Shown: piece by piece, positions 24,321 through 32,715 of the stretch
Layout: every line of letters begins with the position of its first letter
Position numbering within the stretch: the stretch's first letter is position 1
Assembly (NCBI RefSeq): GCF_014207905.1
Contig: NZ_JACHLB010000001.1
Location: 932,723-996,722 of the forward strand
From: Flavobacterium notoginsengisoli
Lineage (GTDB): Bacteria; Bacteroidota; Bacteroidia; Flavobacteriales; Flavobacteriaceae
Reading direction: 5' to 3'
Length of the DNA stretch: 64,000 bases
Position numbers and translations under genes: made by a program
Notes under the pieces: generated by a model
What the model was told of the DNA's origin: nothing
Database searches by the model: none
What the model saw: only the letters and a program-made list of their open reading frames with translations

Positions 24321-24472
24321 AACCGCAAAGAGCGCAAAGGTTTTACGCAAAGTTAGCTAAGATTTTTTAAGTAAGATTTATTGAAGTTCGCAAAGTTATA
24401 TTGTCAAATAGCTTTGCGAACTTTGCGTTTAAAATATGACATTATAAAAGACTTTGCGCTCTTTGCGGTTAA
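24321..24472. repeat. CGCAAAG-family palindrome, long copy
   Basis: The outer arms are AACCGCAAAGAGCGCAAAGG and, inverted, CTTTGCGCTCTTTGCGGTT; inside is a second inverted pair, AAGTTCGCAAAG and CTTTGCGAACTT. The total of 152 bp starts four bases after the dipeptidase stop codon. The rest of the 400-base gap holds a terminator at 24484 and an AATTTGGAATTTGGAATTTT repeat word at about 24533-24552. Confidence 0.85.
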
Positions 24473-24483
24473 ATAAAACATAC

Positions 24484-24516
24484 AAATCCGTTCAAGAAAT
24501 GAGCGGATTTTTTTAA
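24484..24516 (+). terminator. terminator hairpin after the dipeptidase
   Basis: AAATCCG / CGGATTT with an inner TTC/GAG-type pairing, followed by a T run. Confidence 0.75.
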
Positions 24517-24714
24517 TTTTAAGGGTTTTTAAATTTGGAATTTGGAATTTTTGATTTGAAATTTAATAGTAAATTTTAATGTTGCGTTTGTATTTTGTTA
24601 GGTAAATTAAGTTAAATTTGATTTTTTTATCAGTAAGCCCCTTTTGATATTGAAAATATTTCTGTTTTGTAAAGTTTTCTAATGTTATTTTAATGTTGTT
24701 TTTAATATTGAACA

Positions 24715-25812
24715 ATGGACTTAATTGAAAAAAAAGTTAGATTTTCGCCAATAGCGTATACTAGATATCTTAGAGGTTTAAAAAAGTCGCACTCGATGTT
24801 TCGGGAGGGAGATATTTTAGAAAACCTTGCTGTTAAATCATGGCGAATTGCTCCTGGAAATACTACTATCTCACCAAAAGCTTTTTTTCTTGACGGTCAA
24901 TTAGAGCGTGTAACGGGAACGGCTTATACAGATGATCCGTTTAAGGCAATGAATGGAGGTTTTGAGGTTGAGCATCAGGAAACGCGTGCCTACAAGCTCA
25001 AAGAAATCTGGATGATTAATGGTTTTATTTATAAAGGACTTCATAATTTTAGGCTTCATCCGACTTTTCAGCTTTCTCATAAAATGAATTATCTTCCACG
25101 TATTGTAATGAATACAGAAGTTGATAATGCGGCCATTTACAGTACTTCTGAAGGAAATCAGTATTTTGGACTTTGGCTAACAGATGATTGCGCCAATTAT
25201 GCTTTGGCTGCTACCGAAGGAACTCCTGTAACTTCAGATATTATTCCGTATTCACACATGACGGAATATGAATCATTTCTTGAAATGAATCCGTTTCGAA
25301 CTAATGCTGCATTTCTTAAAAATGCAATTTTCTTTGATGATAATTGGGGAAATAACGAAAGCAAACATCTTCGCTTTGCGGCAAACAGAACTAAATTATT
25401 AACTCGATTTCCTGGAACTTCGCATCCAGGCGTTTTTATTTTACGACGCAATTCTGGAATCTCGCGCGTGATGCTAAATGAAATTGAAATTGCTGAAAAA
25501 CTTCACGAAAAATACAGTTTCAAAATTGTAGATGTAACTCAAAATACGGCATCAGAAATACTTTCGGCTTGCGCGGGCGCAAAAGTTCTTATTGGAATTG
25601 AAGGAAGTCATTTGTTTCACGGTTTAATGATGCTCGAAGCAGGTTCTTCGGTTCTGGTTCTACAGCCTCCAACTCGTTTTAGTGCCGTTATTAAAAACAC
25701 AACAGACATGGAAAATATTAATTACAGTTTTGTTGTCGGAATTCAAAAAGAGGAAAACTTCTACATTGATTTGGAAGAAGTAGAGAGAACTTTGGAGTTG
25801 CTTCCTGTTTAA
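24715..25812 (+). CDS. GT61-family glycosyltransferase
   Basis: The 365-residue protein matches the DUF563/GT61 group: C-terminal half with RRNSGISRVMLNEIEIAE, then KIVDVTQNTASEILSACAGA and VLIGIEGSHLFHGLMMLEAG, the latter being the most conserved segment. GT61 enzymes transfer sugars such as xylose or GlcNAc in surface polysaccharides. There is no signal peptide, and no other polysaccharide genes adjoin it, which is unusual as such genes mostly occur in clusters. Substrates cannot be inferred from the sequence. Confidence 0.85.
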   Translation: MDLIEKKVRFSPIAYTRYLRGLKKSHSMFREGDILENLAVKSWRIAPGNTTISPKAFFLDGQLERVTGTAYTDDPFKAMNGGFEVEHQETRAYKLKEIWMINGFIYKGLHNFRLHPTFQLSHKMNYLPRIVMNTEVDNAAIYSTSEGNQYFGLWLTDDCANYALAATEGTPVTSDIIPYSHMTEYESFLEMNPFRTNAAFLKNAIFFDDNWGNNESKHLRFAANRTKLLTRFPGTSHPGVFILRRNSGISRVMLNEIEIAEKLHEKYSFKIVDVTQNTASEILSACAGAKVLIGIEGSHLFHGLMMLEAGSSVLVLQPPTRFSAVIKNTTDMENINYSFVVGIQKEENFYIDLEEVERTLELLPV

Positions 25813-25948
25813 AGGTTCAGATGTTTTTTCTGGTTTTTGAAGAACTTTGTTTTCTATTAATTGTCATTTTTATTGGTTTTAAGCCATAAGGAATACTTTC
25901 TATTTTATTGATAATTTGATTTTTAAAGTTAAAAAAGAAAACTTTTTC

Positions 25949-25978
25949 TTGCTTTTTTAAAATTATATTCTACATTTG
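25949..25978 (+). promoter_or_regulatory. promoter of the BlaI/BlaR1 cassette
   Basis: TTG at 25949-25951, 19-base spacer, TACATTTG at 25971-25978: exact consensus. The -7 box lies inside the first BlaI-type operator. Confidence 0.85.
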
Positions 25979-26002
25979 TAGAGTTAAATCTATAATTGTA
26001 GA
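25969..26002 (+). promoter_or_regulatory. tandem BlaI/MecI-type operators
   Basis: Operator 1, TCTACATTTGTAGA (25969-25982), has perfect 6-bp arms; operator 2, TCTATAATTGTAGA (25989-26002), has one mismatch. Both fit the TACA/TGTA core bound by BlaI/MecI repressors. Centres are 20 bp apart, about two helical turns, so two dimers would sit on one face and block the promoter. Confidence 0.85.
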
Positions 26003-26063
26003 ATTAAAATCAAAATAAAGACCTTAGCGGCTTAGTATCTCAGAACCTTAGAACCTAAAAAAA

Positions 26064-26435
26064 ATGCAATTATCAAATTCAGAAGAACAGTTAATGGAAT
26101 ATTTATGGAAGCTTGAAAAGGCTTTTATGAAAGATTTGCTAGAAGCATATCCAAAACCCAAACCCGCAACAACAACAGTCGCAACTTTATTAAAAAGAAT
26201 GATTGACAAAAAGTTTGTAGCGTATAACGAATTCGGAAATTCGAGAGAATATTATCCTTTGGTGAAAAAAACAGATTATTTCTCTAAACACGTAAAAGGA
26301 TTGATTAGCAATTTCTTTAATAATTCGGCATCACAATTTGCTTCGTTTTTTACAACCGAAACCAATCTGTCGGCTTCAGAATTAGAAGATCTTAAGAAAA
26401 TAATTGACTCGGAAATTCAAAAAAAGAAAAAATGA
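26064..26435 (+). CDS. BlaI/MecI/CopY-family repressor
   Basis: The 123-residue protein is a winged-helix repressor of the Penicillinase-R family: LSNSEEQLMEYLWKLEKAFM, TTTVATLLKRMIDKKFVAY and the C-terminal dimer helix (about 75-123). Such repressors are cleaved or released when the membrane metalloprotease BlaR1 is activated. The gene overlaps the BlaR1-like gene by four bases and its promoter holds two BlaI-type operators, so the cassette is autoregulated. No beta-lactamase gene is nearby; the physiological target in Bacteroidota cassettes of this kind is usually not known. Confidence 0.95.
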   Translation: MQLSNSEEQLMEYLWKLEKAFMKDLLEAYPKPKPATTTVATLLKRMIDKKFVAYNEFGNSREYYPLVKKTDYFSKHVKGLISNFFNNSASQFASFFTTETNLSASELEDLKKIIDSEIQKKKK

Positions 26436-27679
26436 TAGACTTTTTTATAAAATCGACGATTGCTTTGAGCGTTTTTCTTGCCTTTTATCATTTGATATTA
26501 GAACGAGAAAAAATGCATCAGTTTAATAGATTCTTTTTGCTCTTTTCGATTGTAATTTCGTTTGTGATTCCGTTTGTTTCATTCGAAATTATCAAAGAAG
26601 TGCCAATGAATTTATCAAGCCAAATCAGTGTAGATGAAGCTACGGTTACTCAAATTCGAAGTGAAGAGAAGATTGATTCTACATTGATTTTTTTATGGAG
26701 TTTGTATGGATTAGTCACATTTTTAATGGCGATTAGATTTTGCAGAAATATTTGGAAAATCCTATCAAAATCAAACAGAAATCCAATTGTAAACTTTAAG
26801 AATTCAAAATTGGTTTTGATTGATGAAAAAGTCCTTCCACATACTTTTCTAAATTACATTTTTGTTAATTCTGAGGATTATAAAAACCGAAATATAGAAG
26901 CCGAATTATACACCCATGAATTGGTTCATGTCACTCAAAAACACACTCTGGATATTTTGTTTGTTGAGTTTTTAAAGACGATTTTTTGGTTTAACCCGCT
27001 CTTTATCTTTTATAAAAAAGCAATACAACTCAATCATGAATTTCTTGCCGATCAGGAAATAGTGCAAGAATATAATAATGTTCCATTTTATCAAAATTTG
27101 CTTTTGCAAAAAGGAAGCGGAAATCAAACGATTTACTTGGCCAGTAATTTGAATTATTTAGTAACAAAAAAACGATTAATTATGATGAAAAAAAGAACAT
27201 CTGCCAATACAGTATTGCTAAAGAAAATTGTTGTCTTGCCTGTCGTTATTATTTTAATGATTTTATTGTGTGTTGAGATCGTTGCTCAGGAAGTTAAAAT
27301 AGTAACAAAAGGGTCATTTCAAAGTATTTCTGATATTGAAAAGTTTTATTCTAAAAGCGCAGCAGCTTTTACAAATGCCGATAAAAAGGTTTTAATTAAA
27401 AAGAAGCACAAATTAATTGAGAAGGAAAAAATAGCTGCTTCTTCTGTTTCTTCTTCTGTTTCTCCTCCAAAAAATTCTCCATTTGCCAAGGTATACGTGG
27501 GACACCAGCTAAATTATTCTCTAACTGGCAATGAAAAGACTTTTGATAGAATGAAACAATCTGACTCTGAAACTTTAAATAGTATGAGAGACGACGAAGT
27601 ATTAGACAAGAAAAAAGAATGGAAAAAATCCTATGGATACCAAAAAATGGAATTTGATACTACAATGTTTAGAAAGTAA
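26432..27679 (+). CDS. BlaR1-like M56 membrane metalloprotease
   Basis: The 415-residue protein has membrane segments near residues 5-21, 34-55, 85-103 and 268-290 and an M56 zinc-protease site: H162-E-L-V-H166 (THELVHVTQ) with E203 in NHEFLADQ. This is the antirepressor architecture of BlaR1/MecR1, which cleaves the cytoplasmic BlaI-type repressor. The C-terminal 120 residues, outside the membrane, are low in complexity (KKKHKLIEKEK, SSVSSSVSPP) and show no penicillin-binding sensor domain, so the signal is not a classical beta-lactam. In many Bacteroidota homologues a TonB C-terminal domain is fused here; in this case it is on the next gene. Confidence 0.92.
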   Translation: MIDFFIKSTIALSVFLAFYHLILEREKMHQFNRFFLLFSIVISFVIPFVSFEIIKEVPMNLSSQISVDEATVTQIRSEEKIDSTLIFLWSLYGLVTFLMAIRFCRNIWKILSKSNRNPIVNFKNSKLVLIDEKVLPHTFLNYIFVNSEDYKNRNIEAELYTHELVHVTQKHTLDILFVEFLKTIFWFNPLFIFYKKAIQLNHEFLADQEIVQEYNNVPFYQNLLLQKGSGNQTIYLASNLNYLVTKKRLIMMKKRTSANTVLLKKIVVLPVVIILMILLCVEIVAQEVKIVTKGSFQSISDIEKFYSKSAAAFTNADKKVLIKKKHKLIEKEKIAASSVSSSVSPPKNSPFAKVYVGHQLNYSLTGNEKTFDRMKQSDSETLNSMRDDEVLDKKKEWKKSYGYQKMEFDTTMFRK

Positions 27680-27744
27680 ATGAATTAAGGGCTTAGAATC
27701 CTGCTAATTGATTTAAATTATTTAATAACTAAAAAAGATTTATC

Positions 27745-28623
27745 ATGATTACAAAAATTGTCTCCCAAACAAAGGTTTTATTTTCTAAAACTGTCTTTTT
27801 GCCTTTCTTATTAGTCATTACTTTTTTTATATCTGCAGAAAATATTGCAAAAATTAAGAATACGGTAAATCTGGAATTGGATAAAAAAGAAGTTTTAAAT
27901 GCATCTGAATTTTCTCAAAGACCGCAAATTAGAATGCATTATACTTATAATAAAAAGACAAAAATTAAAGAAGATGACATTCAGAGTTTGATGAATCAGT
28001 TGGGAGTTTATATCGGGAATAATTATAAAACGACAGAAGGTGTTGAAAGAAAAAATGAAATAGCAAGATTCAAATTTCTTTTAGACAATGCAGGAGATAT
28101 TACCGAAATTCAACTTTTTGAAGAACAAGGAAACGAAACAGAAGCCAAGTTACTTCGAATTTTACAATCAAAACCAAAAAACATTTCAGAAAAAAAATCC
28201 GCAAATGGAAATTGGGATTCAATAGAAATACAGATGGATTTTATGCCTAAAAATGTAGATGATAAGGAAGATAATCCAATTCATGTAATTAATGGAGTAT
28301 TTGCTTTGCCTGGCACGTTGGCGTCAGAACAGGTAGATATTACTCCTAAATTTATTGGCAATCGAGACAAGCTTAATGAAACTATTTCTGAAGCTTACAA
28401 AGGACGCAAAGATTTACCGAAAGGAAAATTAAGTATTGGTTTTATAGTTGAGGCTGATGGTTCTCTGTCGAATTTTACTTTAATTAGTTCAATTAAACCT
28501 GAAGATTTTGATAAAGTTGTTCAAATTCTTAAAGACACTAAATGGGAATCTGGAGAAAAAGATGGAAAAGCAGTTAAAACATCTTATGTTTTAAAAGTGC
28601 CAATTTTAGATATTAATAATTAG
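27745..28623 (+). CDS. TonB C-terminal-domain-like protein
   Basis: The 292-residue protein has one N-terminal membrane segment (about residues 17-33, VFLPFLLVITFFISA), a middle region with DUF-like beta sequence (FKFLLDNAGDITEIQLF), and a C-terminal domain of about 90 residues that reads like the TonB/energy-transducer fold: VDITPKFIGNRDKL, GKLSIGFIVEADGSL, and VVQILKDTKWESGEKDGKAV. The middle region looks like a second, degenerate copy of the same fold. It lies 65 bases after the BlaR1-like gene. It may be the split-off output or sensor part of that system. Confidence 0.8.
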   Translation: MITKIVSQTKVLFSKTVFLPFLLVITFFISAENIAKIKNTVNLELDKKEVLNASEFSQRPQIRMHYTYNKKTKIKEDDIQSLMNQLGVYIGNNYKTTEGVERKNEIARFKFLLDNAGDITEIQLFEEQGNETEAKLLRILQSKPKNISEKKSANGNWDSIEIQMDFMPKNVDDKEDNPIHVINGVFALPGTLASEQVDITPKFIGNRDKLNETISEAYKGRKDLPKGKLSIGFIVEADGSLSNFTLISSIKPEDFDKVVQILKDTKWESGEKDGKAVKTSYVLKVPILDINN

Positions 28624-28645
28624 CATTTAAATGTCTAAATAAAAA

Positions 28646-28675
28646 AATCCGCTTTCAGGTTTCTGGAAGCGGATA
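28646..28675 (-). terminator. terminator between convergent genes
   Basis: ATCCGCTT / AAGCGGAT stem with inner CAG/CTG pairs. The T run lies on the minus-strand side, so it mainly ends the gene at 28730. Confidence 0.85.
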
Positions 28676-28729
28676 AAATTAAAAACTAATTAAAAAAAAA
28701 TTCTAAAAATAAAAAATGCAGAATCCAGC

Positions 28730-30094
28730 CTAAAATAAGTCTGGATTATATCCAAAATACGGTACTTTTTGTTCATTAAATATGACACCGTATTCTTCTA
28801 ATTCTTTTAAAATAGGTTCGTAAACTTCTTTTTTTATTGGAAGCTGAACACCAGGAGTTGTAATTTTTCCATTCAGAATCAATAAAGTAGCAATCGCAAC
28901 AGGAAGTCCGACTGTTTTTGCCATTGCGGTATAGGTTTGATCGTCGCCAATGCAAACCATTTTAGAATCAATTTGTTTCTTTTCTCCATTCAGTTCGTAG
29001 CCAAATTTGTGATACATCACAATCATATCTTTATCTTCTGGCTCTAAAGCCCAACTGTCGGTTAAGATTTTTTCTAAGATTTGTGCAGGAGTCGCATTCG
29101 GAAGATTTACTTTTTTGTTTGGGTTAAATAAATCCAGTTCCAAAAGTTTGTCCCACATAATATCGTCCTGATCAATTTTTAAAATCAAACGTGTTTTAAT
29201 TTCAACAGAATCTGTCGGATGATACGGAAGAAAAGAATTGATAAACTGACGATAGCTCATGTCTTCAGAACCTTCAATAATGTAACTGTCATCGGTCATT
29301 CCGAGCTGAACAAACATATTCCAAGCTCTTGAATAACCTACTCTTCTAATGGTTCCTCTGTACAAAGTCAGAATATCGTCTAAACCATAAATCGATCTGT
29401 ATTTAAGAGAATCGCGGTTAGAATAAGCTTCAAATTTCCCGTAACCTTCTACTTCCAGAAATTCAGTTCTACGGAATAAAGCGCTGTACGGAATATATTT
29501 ATAAGTGCCTTCCTGAATAAATTTTGCCGCACCGCCTTGTCCCGCCAAAACCACATTTCTTGGCGCCCAAGTAAATTTATAATTCCATAAATTATTGTCA
29601 GATTCGGGAGCTACAAGTCCGCCGCAGAAAGATTCAAACAAAAGCATTTTACCGCCTTTCGCCCGTATTTCGTCAATAACTTTCATGGCGCTCATATGAT
29701 CGATGCCAGGATCAAGACCAATTTCGTTCATAAAAATCAAATTGTTCTTTATTGCTTCTTCATTTAAAGCCTGCATAGCATCACTTATGTAAGAAGCCGT
29801 AACGAGATGTTTTTTGTATTCCAGACAATCTTTTGCAATTTCAATATGCAAATGTGCTGGAAGCATCGAAATCACTATAGAAGCATTTGAAATAGCTTTT
29901 TTTCGTTCTTCGGCATTAAAAATATCCAAGGCAAGGGCAGTTGCATTTGGATGTTCTTGGGTTTTGGCTTTCGCTAAAGGCAAAGAAAGATCGGCTACAG
30001 TTAAATGCAGTTGTTCATCATTAGATTTTGATAATAAATATCGAATTAAAGACGATGCAGATCTTCCGGCTCCAATTATTAAAACGTTTCTCAT
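28730..30094 (-). CDS. saccharopine-dehydrogenase-family oxidoreductase
   Basis: The 454-residue protein opens with a Rossmann dinucleotide motif (VLIIGAGRSASSLIRYL) and has the Lys9-type catalytic-domain signature, including NEIGLDPGIDHMSAM and FESFCGGLVAPE. The full length matches saccharopine dehydrogenase (glutamate-forming) and its bacterial relatives. It is cytoplasmic. In yeast the enzyme acts in lysine metabolism; in Bacteroidota a role in lysine breakdown is plausible, but no LKR-type partner gene is adjacent, so the substrate is inferred. Transcribed alone, divergent from the DUF423 gene. Confidence 0.88.
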   Translation of the reverse strand: MRNVLIIGAGRSASSLIRYLLSKSNDEQLHLTVADLSLPLAKAKTQEHPNATALALDIFNAEERKKAISNASIVISMLPAHLHIEIAKDCLEYKKHLVTASYISDAMQALNEEAIKNNLIFMNEIGLDPGIDHMSAMKVIDEIRAKGGKMLLFESFCGGLVAPESDNNLWNYKFTWAPRNVVLAGQGGAAKFIQEGTYKYIPYSALFRRTEFLEVEGYGKFEAYSNRDSLKYRSIYGLDDILTLYRGTIRRVGYSRAWNMFVQLGMTDDSYIIEGSEDMSYRQFINSFLPYHPTDSVEIKTRLILKIDQDDIMWDKLLELDLFNPNKKVNLPNATPAQILEKILTDSWALEPEDKDMIVMYHKFGYELNGEKKQIDSKMVCIGDDQTYTAMAKTVGLPVAIATLLILNGKITTPGVQLPIKKEVYEPILKELEEYGVIFNEQKVPYFGYNPDLF

Positions 30095-30250
30095 GTTTTA
30101 AATATTTTAACACAAATATATTTAAATGTTATAAATGTAACAATATAAATTAAATAAAAGGGAATTTATTTTTAAAAATGAAAGAAAAAATAATTTGATT
30201 TTGTTCTAAATAATATCGAAAGTAAAGTGGTTTTTTTGAATGCTTTGAAG

Positions 30251-30258
30251 TACTTTTG
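30251..30258 (+). promoter_or_regulatory. candidate -7 box of the DUF423 gene
   Basis: TACTTTTG, 24 bases before the ATG at 30283. A start codon at 30256 would lie inside this box, which favours 30283. Confidence 0.5.
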
Positions 30259-30282
30259 CTTAGAATTTCAACAGATAAAATT

Positions 30283-30669
30283 ATGAAAAGAAAACTTGTT
30301 CTTACTGGAGCTTTTATAGGTATGTTAGCTATTATATTAGGTGCTTTTGGTGCGCATTTATTAAAAAAATATCTTTCAGTTGATCAATTAAATACTTTTG
30401 AAGTTGGAGTTCGTTATCAAATGTATCATGCTCTTTTTCTTCTCTTTTTAGCAACTCAAAAAGACTTTGCCGAAAAAACATTAAAAACAATCTACAATTT
30501 TATAGTTGCTGGTGTTGTTCTTTTTAGCGGTTCAATCTATTTAGTGGCTACAAAAGACTATACATTGTTTTATTCTAAAATTATCGTATTCGCAACTCCA
30601 ATAGGTGGTTTTCTATTAATTATAGGTTGGGCGCTATTATTCTTTACGATTTTGAAGAGAAAATCATAA
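30283..30669 (+). CDS. DUF423 (YgdD-type) membrane protein
   Basis: The 128-residue protein has four membrane segments and the DUF423 signatures GAFGAHLLK near the N terminus and YQMYHALFLLFLA. The start MKRKLVLTGAF at 30283 matches the family length; the nine-residue extension from 30256 overlaps the promoter box. The function of DUF423 proteins is unknown. A hairpin terminator follows at 30715. Confidence 0.92.
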   Translation: MKRKLVLTGAFIGMLAIILGAFGAHLLKKYLSVDQLNTFEVGVRYQMYHALFLLFLATQKDFAEKTLKTIYNFIVAGVVLFSGSIYLVATKDYTLFYSKIIVFATPIGGFLLIIGWALLFFTILKRKS

Positions 30670-30714
30670 AATCCCGAAAAAAAAATTCTGTCTAAGAATT
30701 AATCTTTAATTTTG

Positions 30715-30753
30715 TCACATAAATAACATATAGCTTTATTTATGTGATTTTTT
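30715..30753 (+). terminator. AT-rich terminator
   Basis: TCACATAAATAA and TTATTTATGTGA form a perfect 12-bp stem with nine-base loop and six Ts, 45 bases after the DUF423 stop codon. Low GC makes its strength uncertain. Confidence 0.65.
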
Positions 30754-30903
30754 GTTGTTTTCTGTTTTTAAATAAAAATAATATAACAAATATTGTGTAA
30801 AAGGCTGAACATAAACAAATTAAAGGCGCTTATTTTTTTGTTTTTATTTTTTTAAAGTGAAATTTTACTTTTTTGATATAAATCAGAGTGAAATTTGAGT
30901 ATT

Positions 30904-30935
30904 TTGAGTCAAATAAAAATTAATCTGTAATTTTG
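30904..30935 (+). promoter_or_regulatory. promoter of pckA
   Basis: TTG at 30904-30906, 21-base spacer, TAATTTTG at 30928-30935; leader of about 30 bases to the ATG. The 150 bases upstream are AT-rich without other clear signals. Confidence 0.65.
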
Positions 30936-30968
30936 CTTTAAACAAAAACCACAACATAACTTAAATTT

Positions 30969-32573
30969 ATGGACACTAACACAGTTTTCGCGCAATCGAT
31001 TTCGTTAAAAGACTTAGGAATTGAAAATGCAAAAGTTCGTTATCAACTATCAGCAGATGAATTACATGCTATTACGTTGCAGTCAGGACAAGGTGTTGAG
31101 AATTCTACCGGAGCTTTAGCAATTAATACAGGTGAATTTACAGGTCGTTCTCCACAGGATCGTTTTATCGTAAAAGACGATGTAACCAAAGATCAAGTTT
31201 GGTGGGGAAATGTAAATATCCCGTTTGAACCTCAAGCTTTTGATAAGCTTTATAACAAGGTAACAGCATTTTTATCAGACAAAGAAGTTTTTGTTCGTGA
31301 TTCTTATGTATGTTCTGATGCAAATTATAGATTAAATGTACGTGTTGTAACAGAAACAGCTTGGTCAAATTTGTTTTGCTACAATATGTTTTTACGTCCA
31401 GAAGAGTCTGAATTAGCAAATTTTACACCAGAATGGACAGTAGTTTGTGCTCCAAGTTTTATGGCAGATCCTGCAGTAGACGGAACACGCCAGTCTAATT
31501 TTGCTATTTTAAATTTTACTAAAAAAATCGCTTTAATTGGTGGAACTGGTTATACAGGAGAAATGAAAAAAGGAATTTTTTCTGCTTTAAACTTTATTCT
31601 TCCAGTTTTTAAAAATACACTTCCAATGCACTGTAGTGCTAATGTTGGAGAAGACGGAGATACGGCTATTTTCTTTGGTTTATCTGGAACAGGAAAAACA
31701 ACTTTATCTGCAGATCCAGAGCGTAAATTAATCGGAGATGATGAACACGGCTGGACCAACGAAAACACTGTTTTTAACTTTGAAGGTGGTTGTTATGCTA
31801 AAGTAATCAACTTAACAGAAGAAAACGAACCAGACATTTTTAGAGCAATAAAAAAAGGAGCTCTTTTAGAAAATGTGGTTTTTAAAGCGGGAACAAACGA
31901 AGTAGATTACGACGATGTTTCGATCACGCAAAATACACGTGTAAGTTACCCAATTACACATATTGATAATGTACAGCCAGGTTTGGTTGGACATAATCCT
32001 AAAAATATATTTTTCTTAACGGCAGATTCTTTCGGAATTTTGCCTCCAATCTCAAGATTAACTCCAGGTCAGGCGGCTTACCACTTTATTTCTGGCTATA
32101 CTGCAAAAGTTGCTGGAACTGAAGCTGGTGTAACAGAGCCGCAACCTAATTTCTCTGCTTGTTTTGGAGCGCCTTTCATGCCTTTACACCCAACGCGTTA
32201 TGCAGAGATGTTGAGCAAAAAAATGAAAGATGCGGGCGTAAAAGTATGGTTAATCAACACAGGATGGACTGGCGGACCTTACGGAACAGGAAGCCGTATG
32301 AAATTGAAATATACTCGTGCCATGATTACGGCTGCATTAAAAGGAGAATTGGATAATGTAGAATACGTTAACCATACTGTTTTCGGAATTGCAAAACCAC
32401 AATCTTGTCCAAATGTTCCAGAGGAAATTTTAAATCCGAGAAATACTTGGGATGACAAAGATTTATACGATAAAAAAGCGTTAGAATTGGCTCAGAAATT
32501 CAAAGCTAATTTTGCGAAATTTGAAGAGTTTGCAAATGCTGAAATCTTAGCAGGTGCGCCTATTACAGAATAA
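30969..32573 (+). CDS. pckA: ATP-dependent phosphoenolpyruvate carboxykinase
   Basis: The 534-residue protein is a full-length ATP-type PEPCK, which converts oxaloacetate and ATP to phosphoenolpyruvate, CO2 and ADP, the entry to gluconeogenesis. Visible signatures are the substrate site FTGRSPQDRFIV, the kinase-1a P loop GLSGTGKTTLSADP (about residue 235-250), the metal/kinase-2 segment IGDDEHGW, and NTGWTGGPYGTGSRM. It is cytoplasmic. The gene has its own promoter and a strong terminator, and strongly optimised codons. No neighbours from the same pathway. Confidence 0.98.
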   Translation: MDTNTVFAQSISLKDLGIENAKVRYQLSADELHAITLQSGQGVENSTGALAINTGEFTGRSPQDRFIVKDDVTKDQVWWGNVNIPFEPQAFDKLYNKVTAFLSDKEVFVRDSYVCSDANYRLNVRVVTETAWSNLFCYNMFLRPEESELANFTPEWTVVCAPSFMADPAVDGTRQSNFAILNFTKKIALIGGTGYTGEMKKGIFSALNFILPVFKNTLPMHCSANVGEDGDTAIFFGLSGTGKTTLSADPERKLIGDDEHGWTNENTVFNFEGGCYAKVINLTEENEPDIFRAIKKGALLENVVFKAGTNEVDYDDVSITQNTRVSYPITHIDNVQPGLVGHNPKNIFFLTADSFGILPPISRLTPGQAAYHFISGYTAKVAGTEAGVTEPQPNFSACFGAPFMPLHPTRYAEMLSKKMKDAGVKVWLINTGWTGGPYGTGSRMKLKYTRAMITAALKGELDNVEYVNHTVFGIAKPQSCPNVPEEILNPRNTWDDKDLYDKKALELAQKFKANFAKFEEFANAEILAGAPITE

Positions 32574-32596
32574 AAGGATTACATTAATTCAAATAA

Positions 32597-32630
32597 AAAA
32601 AAGCTGTTCAATATCTGAACAGCTTTTTTG
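32597..32630 (+). terminator. pckA terminator
   Basis: AAGCTGTTCA / TGAACAGCTT stem, five-base loop, T run. It lies 24 bases after the stop codon. Confidence 0.9.
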
Positions 32631-32715
32631 TTTGGTTTCCAATCGCAGTAAAAAAAATAAAAAAAAATAAATAGAACACTGAAAAACTGCGACTGAAAAA
32701 CCTAAAAAAAATAAA

